Source: Fallopia convolvulus
Taxonomy: Eukaryota > Streptophyta > Magnoliopsida > Caryophyllales > Polygonaceae
Assembly: GCA_964016875.1 (NCBI GenBank)
Contig: OZ024720.1
Coordinates: 42,375,106 to 42,439,105 of the forward strand
Reading direction: 5' to 3'
DNA length: 64,000 nt
Shown here: one piece after another, positions 8,713 through 18,180 of the stretch
Position numbering within the stretch: the stretch's first letter is position 1
How the letters are laid out: each line of letters begins with the position of its first letter
Notes under the pieces: generated by a model
The model's database searches: none
What the model saw: the letters and a program-made list of their open reading frames with translations, nothing else
Told to the model about the DNA's origin: nothing
Translations under genes and position numbers: made by a program

Positions 8713-9071
8713 TCTACTCTCTCCTTGTACATTATTTCTCAAGTAATGAAATGGCTTTTAATTTAAATGCATGTTCCTTTTCTTCCTTCTAACTTGCATT
8801 GCTTGTTTTCGATGATGTCAAAAAGGGGAAAGACAAAAAATGCGAGATGAGTTAGAAGTTTAAGTTATCACAGAACATGCATAAGCTAAGGGGGAACAAT
8901 TGCATAAAAAGCTAAGTAAGATCTAAGTGTCTCACCAGAAATGGCTCCCCAATCTAACTGTTTCACTAGAAGTGACTCCCCAAAATCATACTTAGGAACT
9001 CATTAGCATATCATTCATTGAAATACATGCATATTTTGTGATGGGTTTGTCATCATCAAAAAGGGGGAAAT
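8713..9071 (+). other. Multiple polypurine-tract region before the 3' LTR
   Basis: Three G-rich purine runs follow: CAAAAAGGGGAAAG (8819-8831), CTAAGGGGGAAC (near 8887-8897) and AAAAAGGGGGAAA (9058-9070). The last abuts the LTR and is preceded by TTTGTCATCATC. Several such tracts before the 3' LTR are a known Sirevirus signature. Between them are AGAAATGGCTCCC and AGAAGTGACTCCC repeats. No coding frame. Confidence 0.85.
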
Positions 9072-10132
9072 TGTTGGGACGTTGTTGGGACCTCTGGTTC
9101 TAAACAACGGATCAGCGATGCCATTCTCCGAGTTTTGATAATGACAAACACCATGAGGAACTAATGTGGTTTGTTCAAGTATTTCTAAGTAACGCAGGTA
9201 CAACCAAGAACTCCCATGAATGACCAAAAGCCACAGAAAGCTCACAATGTAAAAGTTCCCATCAAGGGAACTCTGAAGAGGAATGTTCCCATGCAATCAG
9301 AACTCTTAGGAATGATTTAGAGAACACAAGCTTACAACGATGAAGAGTTTCCATCAAGGGAACTCTGAAGAAGACAGTTCCCATGATATGGGAACTCACA
9401 TGTGAGGACAACGACCGTTCAGCGCAGATCGCGGGATTCTGTCTTGGACAGCCCGAAGGAACAACTTGAGGATAAGACTGTGACGCTTGATCCAACGGTC
9501 CGATTAATTCAAGAAGTTGACCTAGTTCAAACCAAAGTTACATTTGAAGAAAGTACAACTTGGGCATCAAGCAAAGGGCATTTTGGACACAATTGAAAGA
9601 TGCGATTGCCCAAGCTCACCTGGACTATAAAGCCAAATGAATAGTACTCGGATTGAGTACTTCTCCCAGAACTCACAAACACCCATTCCAGAGAAAAGAA
9701 AGAAAAGGAAGAGAAGTCCCCACCGGCGAGTGTGTGATCTCGACGACGGTGAAGCTGAAGTTCCCAGGGGCAAGGGAACTGAGAAGTCGGTGTAAGGTTT
9801 GAGTTACTTGTATTTTTTTCTTGTGAGCTTAGGAACTCAGTTGAGAAGATTCACTAGTGTTGCTAGAGTTAGGTAGAACTCGTAGGAACAGAGAAGTGTG
9901 GATCCGGCTGTTGTAACTAAGGAACAAAGCAATCAATATAAGTAAGTCATTCAAAATCCTCCAAGCGAAGGTAGAGGTTTACCCATACAACTAGTTGGTT
10001 GTAGTGGGGTTCCTCTATAAGGGAACTGCATTCTTTATTGTTTTTATACTTGCGCTTAATTTACTTCCGCTGCCTTGAGAACAGCTAAACAGCCAGTTCC
10101 CAAACTCTTTGCTAACGGTTTATGATCCAACA
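9072..10132 (+). repeat. 3' LTR of the left Sirevirus (1,061 bp)
   Basis: It starts TGTTGGGACG and ends TATGATCCAACA. It is collinear with the LTRs at 24847, 34766 and 56769. It has a TATA box CTATAAAG (about 9625-9632), the AGTACTC-GGATT-GAGTACT inverted repeat (9643-9661) and the GTTCCCAT-GAT-ATGGGAAC hairpin (9377-9395). The first GTTCCC hairpin of other copies is decayed here. It is followed by satellite at AACACATTTAGGAG. Confidence 0.95.
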
Positions 10133-12430
10133 AACACATTTAGGAGTGACATTTACATGGACATTTCATCGAACACTAGGCGTACAATATTAGATCACAA
10201 GTCATTTTAAAGGCAAAAGGAGAAAAAACAAGTGAACTTTAAAGACATCTAGGCATAAGAATCAAGATTGAGGATAGTATGAAGCCAATAAGCACATTCT
10301 CCACTACAAAATCAAGAACAATCGAATGAAAGCATAAATTCCAACCTAGAAACCGAATGCCACAATTAGGAGTGACATTTACATGGACATTTCATCGTAC
10401 ACTTGGCGTGCAATGTTAGATCACAAGCCATTTTAAAGGCAAAAGGAGAAAAAACAAGTGTTCTTTAAACACATCTAGGCATAAGAAACAAGAATGAGGA
10501 TAGTATCAAGCCCATAAGCATGTTCTTCACTACAAAATAAAGACATACTGAATAAAAGCATAAATTCGAATTAAACCATAAATTCGAACCTAGAAACCGA
10601 ATTCCACATTTTGGAGTGAAATTTACGTGGATATTTGAACGAACACTTGGTGTGCAATGTTAGATCTCTAGTCTTTTTAAAGGCAAAAGGAGAAAAAACA
10701 AGTGATCATTACAGATATCTAGGAATCAGCATAAAGAACGAGGATAATACCAAGCCAATAAGCACATTCTGCACTACAAAATCATGAACAATTGAACATT
10801 TGGCGTACAATGTTAGAACAAGTCAATTTATAAAGGCAAAAGGAGAAAAAACAATTGAAGTTTAAAGACATTTAGGCATAAGCATAAAGAATGAGGATAA
10901 TATCAAGACAATAAGCCCATTATGCACCACAAAATCACGAATGATCGAAGAAAAGCATAAATTCTAACCTAGAAACCGAATGCCACATTTAGGAGTGATA
11001 TTTACATTGACATTTCATCGAACACTTGGCGTGCAATGATAGATCACAAGTCATTTAACTTTAAGGACATCTAGGCATAAGCATAAAGAATGAGGATAGT
11101 ATCAAGTAAATAAGCATATCTGCACTACAAAATCAAGAACATTTGAATAAAAGTATAAATTTCAACCTATAAACCGAATAGCACATTTAGGAGTGAAATT
11201 TACATAGACATTTCATTGAACACTTGGCGTACAATGTTAGATCACAAGTTAATTTTGAAAGGGAAAAGGAGAAAAACAACTGAACTTTAAAGACATTTAG
11301 GAATAAGCATAAAGAATGAGGATAGTATCAAGACAATAAGCACATTATGCACCACAAAATCAAGAATGATCGAACAAAAGCAAGAATTCGAACCTAGAAA
11401 CCGAATGCAACATTTAGGAGTGACATTTTCATGGATATTTCATCGAACACTTGGCGTACAATGTTTGATCTTTAGTCATTTTAAAGGCAGAAGGAGAAAA
11501 AACCAATGATCTTTAAAGACATCTGGGAATAAGCATAAAGAATGAGGATAATATCAAGCCAATAAGCACATTCTGCACTACAAAATCAAGATCAATTGAA
11601 TAAAAGCATAAATTTGAACCTAGAAACTGAATGCCACATTTAGGAGTGAAATATCCATGGACATTTAATCGAACACTTGGCGTGCAATATTAGATCACGT
11701 CAATTAATGGCAAAAGGACAAAAAACAAGTGAAGTTTAAAGAAATCTAGATATAAGCGTAAAGAATGAGGATAGTATCAAACCAATAAGGACATTCTGCA
11801 CTTCAAAATCAAGACCGATCTAATAAGAGCATAAATTCGAACCTAGAAACAGAATACACATTTAAGAGTGACAATTACATTGACATTTCAAGGAATACTT
11901 GGCGTGCAATGTTAGATCTCTAGTCATTTTAAAGGCAAAAGGAGAAAAAAACAAGTGATCTTTAAAGACATTTAGGAATAAGCATAAAGAATGAGGATAA
12001 TACCAAGCCAATAAGCACATTCTGCACTACAGAATCATGAACAATTGAATAAAAGCATAAATATGAACCTAGAAACCGAATGCCATATTTAGGAGTGAAA
12101 TTTACATGGACATTTCATCGAACACTTGGTGTACAATGTTAGATCACAAGAAAAGTTTTAAAGGCATAAGGAGAAAAAACAATTGAACTTTAAAGACATC
12201 TAGGAATAAGCATAAAGAATGAGGATAGTATCAAGCCAATAAGCACATTCTGCACTACAAAATCAAGAACAATTGAATAAAAGCTTAAATTTGAACCTAG
12301 AAACCGAATGCCACATTTAGGAGTGAAATTTGCATGGAAATTTCATCGAACACCTTGCGTACAATATTATATCACAAGTTAATTTTTAAACGAAAAAGGA
12401 GAAAGAACAAATGAAATTTAAAGATATTTA
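10133..12430. repeat. ~227-bp satellite array, block 1 (about 10 monomers)
   Basis: Monomers are recognised by fixed words in order: CCACATTTAGGAGTGA, TTTACATGGACATTTCATCG, AACACTTGGCGT(G/A)CAATG, TTAGATCACAAGTCA, AGGCAAAAGGAGAAAAAACA, CTTTAAAGACATCTAGG, ATAAGCATAAAGAATGAGG, AGTATCAAGCCAATAAGCAC, CTGCACTACAAAATCAAG. This block is divergent, with single-base differences and indels between neighbours and no higher-order period I can see. It ends at AAATTTAAAGATATTTA. Confidence 0.93.
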
Positions 12431-14510
12431 TGTAATACCCAAATATCCTTTTCGGTTAGAATTTCTTCGATTAGTTAATTTTTATAAGTATTAATCTTTA
12501 CATTAATTAAATAAATGCGAGAATTTGACCCTATTCTTTTGATGACACTATTTTTGAAAATAATTACAAGATTATTAGATTAATCATACGCGATATGCAA
12601 AGCGTATACATACAATATATGTTATATATGATTGTAAACAAATTTGGTGTGTTTCTTAAAAACTACCTAAATTAAGTAAATAAAATAGAAATAGCCTACC
12701 TTAGAGATAAGATGACTATGTGTACGTGTACTCTTATTCAAATATACATTTTAGATTAATTTATTTTGGTTGACAACTTAATGGTGAAGGCATCGATCGA
12801 CTCTTATAATTTTTAGATAGTGATCTTGTTTTATTCTCTACTTTTCTTATATGTGAAGTATGTGTTTCCATTCTTATCCATTTTTCACTTTGCCTCTCTG
12901 ATAGCACAAATCGCCCTTTTTCTTCTAAAACCTCACCAACTCCGTGTACCATCGTTCACCACCCTCACCACCACCTAGCTCCACCACCACTTTGTATTAT
13001 TTCCATCACCATAACTAATCATCCGTAGTGCTTAATCCGTCATCGCTCACACCCACTTCTGACTCCGAAAGCAAGCTCGGGTCACCGTCGATCGCCGTTG
13101 TCGACGCCGAGACATCGCCACCACCTTAATGGCTTAGGATTTAGGGGTATGGTATACTCTTAATCTTATCTCCTATCTATAAGATTATTTGAGTTAGGTG
13201 TTTGGATAGGGGTGTTTGAAGGGTCTTATGGATCGAATGGTTTAAGAATAGCTAAGCTAGGTAAGGTTTAGTAAGAATTAAGTATGGGTATATATGGTGT
13301 ATATATTTGGAAGGGTTCGATTATGGGTATCTTGGGCAAGGATTGGATATAATTTTAGGATGTTAATAAGTATTTTGATTAGAAGGAGATGCTCCATATT
13401 ATAGTTTAAGAAATACTAATTATGGTGGAGTCTAAATGTCTAATAAGTCAATACAATTGGACGGTAAGATTAATTACTTATGGTTGAGTTGACAAGGGGG
13501 ATAAGGTTGAGTTGATTTCCGAATGTTCCAAGCAGATTGAAGTTAATCATTTAGTTAACTTTAGTTTTGATTGGGTTTTAGCTTGGTTGAAATTTAGATT
13601 ATTTACACACCTTGAAACCTTAACCCGAATCGCTTAGAGTATTCTTTCTTATGAGTATTATTCTTATTCTAGGTAACTAGCTTGACCAAGTTCGTTTCAT
13701 TATCGTTGGAAATCTTCGTTTAAGGTAAGTCATCGAGACTTACTTAGCTTGCGATCATGCTATGCGTTAAACTACTAAATTGAATGTGTGGACCTCTGTT
13801 TTCGAATATTCTTCAATATTAAATTTTCATATTTGAAAGCTATTGGAATAGTTTCAATAATTTTTATTGTGTGCAACTTGATCTCTGCAGGTGTTATTAT
13901 GGACACGGACAAGTCGGTGAAGAAGAGCCCCCGGACATAGTCATGCGGCGTGTGGAGATGACCTTCAAAAATTGATTGTTTTAGAGAAACATTATGGCTT
14001 GGTTTATGGTTGAATTGTTGCTGGATGTTGTGATATATGTTGCATGAGCGATTTATGGATTAACTTTGTGCTTATTGATTATTGTGGAATTGAAGGTTGG
14101 TTTGGAAATTGATATGCTAGTCAATATAATTATATAACTATTTTGGATACCTATTAGTTTTGGTATGAATATGAATGATTGATTGTATTATCTTAATAAT
14201 CTATGTTTTATTCTACATGTTTGATTGACCATTTTGGCCCATACCAGGATTGTTAGCTAATGTGTTTATGTTCCAATGTTTTTAGGTAAAGATTCTGGTG
14301 TGGGAGATGTGCCAGGAGATCAAATTCTGGATGGCGATGCTCGTTCTCGACGTAACGTGTCAAAGGGAAAGGATGTTGGTTTAAGTCTTTTTGTTGTTTA
14401 AGCCAGTTCGTTTTGGTGGCAAGAAGGTCTAAGGCAATTATGTATAGAAACTCGGTAGTATAGTCAGTTTAGTATGTGGTTTTAGTTTTCTTAATAGTCG
14501 CATGCATAAT
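12431..14510 (+). other. Left part of the putative solo LTR, no gene
   Basis: This is A+T-rich sequence with a short C-rich tract (12940-13130) containing CCACCACC and ACCGTCGATCGCCG words. Open frames are short (the longest about 60 codons) and show no domain. Nothing here supports a gene. Confidence 0.6.
14506..14510. repeat. Target site duplication ATAAT, left copy
   Basis: ATAAT precedes TGATGAGAAC (14511) and recurs at 17529-17533 after GTCGCATCA (17528). Confidence 0.92.
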
Positions 14511-15060
14511 TGATGAGAACCCCGTTGGGAGATTCACGAGAGGATCGATCTTGGACTCGTAAATGGTCTTCTCTTGCGGATTTGGATAGGTTTTGAGTCG
14601 ATGAACGACTAGACTTTGATGAGAAGAGAATTGAAACGATGAGAAGGTGCTCTCTTTTGAGGGAGAACTGAGGAATATGGGATGAGAAGAGAACTTGGGT
14701 GACGCCTTAGAGAAATCGTTTTGGAGCAATCTCGACAGAGTAACGGTATTATTCAATCAAGCATAAGTAAAAACATAAGAGGAGGCTCCTTTATATAGAG
14801 GAGCTCCAAAACCCTAGCAAGCAAGGCTTAGTGGACTAGGGTTTGCATATAAGCAAAGGCCCAACGTCCAAAAGCCCATAAATCATAAATAGACAATACC
14901 AAAAGTAGCAACAAACAAAACGGGAAAGATATAAATAGAAATATGCTAAATATAGGAAAATACATAAAATAAGCTTAAGTCCTAATCCAAGGGGGATGCC
15001 ATGGTCTGGAGCACCTAGGACTAGTCGGAACTGTGTCTGACCCTAGGCAGGGTCGCATCA
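14511..15060 (-). repeat. 3' LTR of the non-autonomous element (550 bp)
   Basis: On the minus strand it reads TGATGCGACCCTGCC ... GGGTTCTCATCA. It is identical to 16979-17528 apart from scattered substitutions. The segment CCTTTATATAGAGGAGCTCC (14789-14808) contains TATATA in both directions and is the likely promoter region. A 95-codon minus-strand open frame here is not supported as a gene. Confidence 0.93.
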
Positions 15061-15772
15061 TCCTCCCTCCCTTAGATTCGACGCGTCCTCGCGTCGAGGT
15101 GATGTGGAGAAGGGCGACCGAATCAGTTCTCAAGTTGATCCTGTCGTCGACGTCGGGCTTCTCAAAAATCATTATGTATGGTGTTGATGTAGGCTCAAGG
15201 TACATCTCGGACTCGGCGTCTGATAACAAATGGAAGGGCGTGGGAAGTGGCTGATCCGGCGTTGAGGAAGGTATCGACGCAAAGATGGGTGTGGATGGCT
15301 CCTCAGCGTCCATGACCGTGTCCATGGATGGCACAATCATGAGCGTGCCAATGTCCGGGGCTGGCTCGTCGGTGGCCTTGACCAAGGGCACATGAGGCGC
15401 GGTCAAGGGATGGACAAAAGTTGAGATTGGCTCCATGGTGGTCGCGACCACGACCACGGTTGGCGCAGCAATGGGCGTGACAAGAGGCGATGTCGGCTCC
15501 ACGTTGGCCTCGAGCACGACCATGGGCGGTTCGGTCATGGGCGTGCCAACATGCTTGGCTGGTGCCTCGGTTGACTCAACCACAACCATAGGAGGCGCGA
15601 TCGGCAATGGTGTCGTTGTAGCACGATCCGTATCCAATAGGGCTCGTCTTGTTTCCTTTGTCGGGTCGAACCTGTACATCTCGCGTTGTTTGGCCATGCG
15701 CCACATAAGATAGTCCTTAAAGGCTATGGCGTCCACATTAGGTGCAAAGTGTGGTACACAAGATGGCACCAT
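14975..15772 (-). pseudogene. Gag-like C-terminal frame with five 22-residue repeats
   Basis: This open frame of 265 codons continues the Gag-like sequence after a frameshift. HFAPNVDAIAFKDYLMWRMA and KQREMYRFDPTKETRRALL follow where 15724-15999 leaves off. Residues 59-168 form five tandem 22-residue units of pattern (A/E/V)P-x-(M/V)-x-x-V with a central EP or AP (nt 15269-15598). The tail runs through the PPT (GRVESKGGRMMRPC) into the LTR, so the last ~30 residues are probably not selected. No zinc knuckle or enzyme motif is present. Function unknown; possibly a structural extension of Gag. Confidence 0.65.
15061..15074 (-). other. Polypurine tract of the non-autonomous element
   Basis: On the minus strand TAAGGGAGGGAGGA directly abuts TGATGCGACCC of the 3' LTR. 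This is the expected plus-strand primer for an element read on the minus strand. Confidence 0.85.
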
Positions 15773-15999
15773 GTCTCAATTCGGCGTCGCTTCCTAGACC
15801 AACGATCATCCTCCAATCGATCAAACCAATCCCGAGCGTAGCTAGTGAGGCAACCAATGGCGATGTCACAACGCTCAAATTTATTGTAGTGTTGTTGGCC
15901 GAAGTAGTTGGCCATGTGCTTTGCCCAATCCAAAAACGCCTTAGGGTCATCATACCCAGCAAAGCGTCTTCGGTGAAGACCTATCACAGCATGAGTCAT
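15724..15999 (-). pseudogene. Gag (capsid-like) fragment of the non-autonomous element
   Basis: The frame of 91 codons starts at ATG 15999 just after an in-frame stop. RRRFAGYDDPKAFLDWAKHM and ANYFGQQHYNKFERCDIAIG, followed by LTSYARDWFDRLEDDR, fit the Ty3/gypsy Gag fold (Retrotrans_gag type: FLDW...YF..., A..W...L). The frame shifts around 15749-15772, where the homologous reading continues in the frame of 14975-15772. Either the original had a longer single Gag and lost a base, or the two are read by frameshifting; the former is simpler. Confidence 0.75.
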
Positions 16000-16978
16000 A
16001 GCTGCAGTTAGGAGTTCATAAAAACAAAAAGCAACAGAATCTCGAGACTTGTAAGACTCACCGACCCAAGTACTCTAATGTGCACGACAAAAGAGGCTAA
16101 GGGGTTAGGGTGGCTAAGGATCTCGATTACAAAAGTAAGGTTCAAAAGCAATACAAGCACAAGCAAGCACACCAATAGAAGAGAGTAGAAGAGAGAGCGT
16201 CGGCCTTAGGGTTGGCTTGGCTCATAAAAGAAAGTAAGAAGAAGAGTAGAATATCTCGTCCAAAGAGGGAGGTCGAGATTGTGGCTATCAGACACAATCA
16301 AATCAAGGCAAGTAAGATACGCAAGATAAGATTGTATCCAATTGAGAATATATGGGAGAGAGAAAAGATTGATAGCAATCAATCGAGATCAATCAAAGAT
16401 AGGCAATAAATCATCATCAGTTAAAGATATGCAAATCAAAAGCTTAGAAGATTTGGCAATATAGAAGATATGGTGAGATAATGTGATTGCCCAAAATATG
16501 GAAATTCATGCCCTACGTGGCTTATGTATCTCCAAATATTTTTTATTTTTTTTTTTAATAAAAGAAAGTCAAAGATTGTGTGAATAGTAATTCTTCACAA
16601 TCCAAACAAACAAGGAAAGAAAGATGGAACAAGAATATTTCATACGATCCTCTTTCCAGGCCAACAATGAGCAAAATCAACAAGATACATGACAAAGCAC
16701 AAGACTTCGACAATGATGTACAAGAACAAGCATGAAAACTGAAACTTGAAAGCAAGATCACCAAACAAATTTGCAAGTCGAGTGGGTTGTTGGCTATATT
16801 TTTTTTTTTTGTTTTTTTTGTTGTTTTTTAAACAAAAACGTGGGGTATTTTAGGTGAATGAAGGTAGAGGCGGAAGCTATGGTGAAAAAACGCAACAATG
16901 GTGGGAAAACAAATTCGTGCACACAAAGAGACAAATGGGTGTAGTAAGACTTACGCAGTCCTTGGCTCTGATGTCAGT
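16000..16978 (-). other. Leader and PBS of the non-autonomous element
   Basis: The PBS on the minus strand is TGACATCAGAGCCAAGG (16960-16976), two bases from the LTR, and it resembles the initiator tRNA-Met site. The leader is purine-rich on one strand and carries two homopolymer-like tracts (T-rich 16539-16558 and 16799-16830 on the plus strand). Plus- and minus-strand frames of 65-73 codons have no recognisable domain. Confidence 0.75.
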
Positions 16979-17528
16979 TGATGTGAACCCCGTTGGGAGA
17001 TTCACGAGAGGATCGATCTTGGACTCGTAAATGGTCTTCTCTTGCGGATTTGGATAGGTTTTGAGTCGATGAACGACTAGACTTTGATGAGAAGAGAATT
17101 GAAAGGATGAGAAGGTGCTCTCTTTTGAGGGAGAACTGAGGAATATGGGATGAGAAGAGAATTTGGGTGACGCCTTAGAGAAATCGTTCTGGAGCAATCT
17201 CGACAGAGTAACGGTATTATTCAATCAAGCGTAAGTAAAAACATAAGAGGAGGCTCCTTTATATAGAGGAGCTCCAAAACCCTAGCAAGCAAGGCTTAGT
17301 GGACTAGGGTTTGCATATAAGCAAAGGCCCAACGTCCAAAAGCCCATAAATCATAAATAGACAATACCAAAAGTAGTAACAAACAAAACGGGAAAGATAT
17401 AAATAGAAATATGCTAAATATAGGAAAATACATAAAATAAGCTTAAGTCCTAATTCAAGGGGGACACCATGGTCTGGAGCACCTAGGACTAGTCGGAACT
17501 GTGTCTGACCCTAGGCAGGGTCGCATCA
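16979..17528 (-). repeat. 5' LTR of the non-autonomous element (550 bp)
   Basis: It has the same length as 14511-15060. On the plus strand it starts TGATGTGAACC and ends GGTCGCATCA, followed by the second ATAAT. Differences seen include GAG/GTG at bases 6-8, AACGAT/AAGGAT, and GGGGGATGCC/GGGGGACACC. Confidence 0.93.
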
Positions 17529-17701
17529 ATAATGTTTTGTTAAATCGATTGTAAATATAAGTTGGAAGTTTTCTTGGCTTTTCTTACTGTGCCTTTGTTG
17601 CAAAGTCCAATATTCGTGAATTTGTTGTCAATCTTGTTTTGGTGGACCCAAGTGTGATCCACAACCACGTAACAACCCGGATTAAAAGAAGGGGTGTTAC
17701 A
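17529..17701 (+). other. Target duplication ATAAT (17529-17533) and right part of the putative solo LTR
   Basis: The outer LTR resumes here and runs to GGATTAAAAGAAGGGGTGTT plus ACA. The next bases ATAAGCACATTATGCACC are satellite. Confidence 0.75.
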
Positions 17702-18180
17702 ATAAGCACATTATGCACCACAAAATCAAGAATGATCGAACAAATGCATAAATTCGACCCTAGCAACCAAATTCCGCATTTAGGAGTGACATTTACAAAA
17801 ACATTTCAATGAACACTTGGCGTGCAATGATAGACCACAAGTCATTTTAAAGGCAAATGGAGAAGAAAACAAGTGATCTTTAAAGAAATCTAGGAATAAA
17901 CATAGAGAATGAGGATAGTATCAAGCGAATAAGCACATTCTACACTACAAAATAAAGAAAAATTGAATAAAAGCATAAATTTGAACCTAGAAACCGAATG
18001 CCACATTTAAGAGTGAAATTTACATGGACATTTCATCGAACACTTGGCGTACAATGTCAGATCACAAGTCAATATTTAAAGGGAAAATGAGAAAAAATAA
18101 GTGATCTTTAAAGACATTTGGGAATAAGCATAAAGAATGAGGATAGTATCAAGCCAATAAGCACATTCTACACTACAAAA

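Larger units (their letters stand above)
1..10132 (+). mobile_element. Sirevirus-like Ty1/copia element, 5'-truncated by window edge, with nested insertion
   Basis: Only the 3' half is in the window: reverse transcriptase and RNase H remnants (1-213 and 6187-7150), a noncoding spacer, a deleted env-like reading frame (7896-8712), three polypurine-tract-like runs and a 3' LTR (9072-10132). Outside its interruption it aligns nearly base for base with the complete copy at 24847-35816. The nested element 214-6181 separates the two pol pieces. The AAAAAGGGGGAAA tract next to the LTR and the extra frame after pol are Sirevirus traits. The right flank is satellite; the left target duplication cannot be checked. 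Decay includes stops in pol, a 146-bp loss covering YVDD and a ~1.6-kb loss in the env-like frame, so it cannot move on its own. Confidence 0.93.
14511..17528 (-). mobile_element. Complete non-autonomous gypsy-like LTR retrotransposon (3,018 bp)
   Basis: Two 550-bp LTRs (14511-15060 and 16979-17528) differ at only a few positions and are flanked by ATAAT. On the minus strand the order is 5' LTR, PBS TGACATCAGAGCCAAGG (16960-16976), leader, Gag-like frame (15999 down), a repeat-bearing frame, PPT (15061-15073), 3' LTR. There is no protease, reverse transcriptase or integrase, so it must rely on enzymes from a relative. It shares the TGATGCGACCC terminus and PBS design with the element at 214-6181. 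The very similar LTRs imply a fairly recent insertion. Confidence 0.92.
12431..17701 (+). mobile_element. Putative Tekay-like solo LTR (~2.25 kb) carrying a nested element
   Basis: The outer sequence (12431-14510 plus 17534-17701) starts TGTAATACCC and ends GGGTGTTACA, near-perfect inverted ends of an LTR. It has no internal domain, PBS or second copy. A CACC-rich tract lies near 12945-12990, a TTTAAGGTAAGTCATCGAG segment near 13719, and GCAGGTGTTATTATGGACAC near 13889; these resemble the long LTRs of Tekay chromoviruses by memory only. The flanks ATTTA and ATAAG do not form a duplication, and about 35 bp of the monomer are missing between them. The alternative is an unrelated unclassified insertion. 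Confidence 0.6.

Noticed and set aside
8284..8742. Minus-strand frames of 100-152 codons opposite the env-like gene, Gly/Trp-rich
   Set aside because: They are the complement of the proline-rich minisatellite; the plus strand has the conserved protein.
11380..11400. TTCGAACCTAGAAACCG as a possible CENP-B box
   Set aside because: The box needs TTCG, four bases, A, two bases, CGGG. Here the position after four bases is T and CGGG is absent. Resemblance is limited to TTCG and a later CCG.
10133..12430. Array could be read as CRISPR-like repeats
   Set aside because: The whole ~227-bp unit is repeated with no unique spacers, and the surroundings are plant retroelements.
14469..14756. 95-115 codon minus-strand frames in the 550-bp LTRs (14469-14756 and 16877-17224)
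   Set aside because: They are duplicates because the LTRs are duplicates; both cross LTR boundaries into unrelated sequence and show no domain.
15033..15713. Plus-strand frames 15033-15254 and 15435-15713
   Set aside because: They are opposite the minus-strand Gag extension; the 22-residue periodicity, PBS, PPT and LTR order all place the element on the minus strand.
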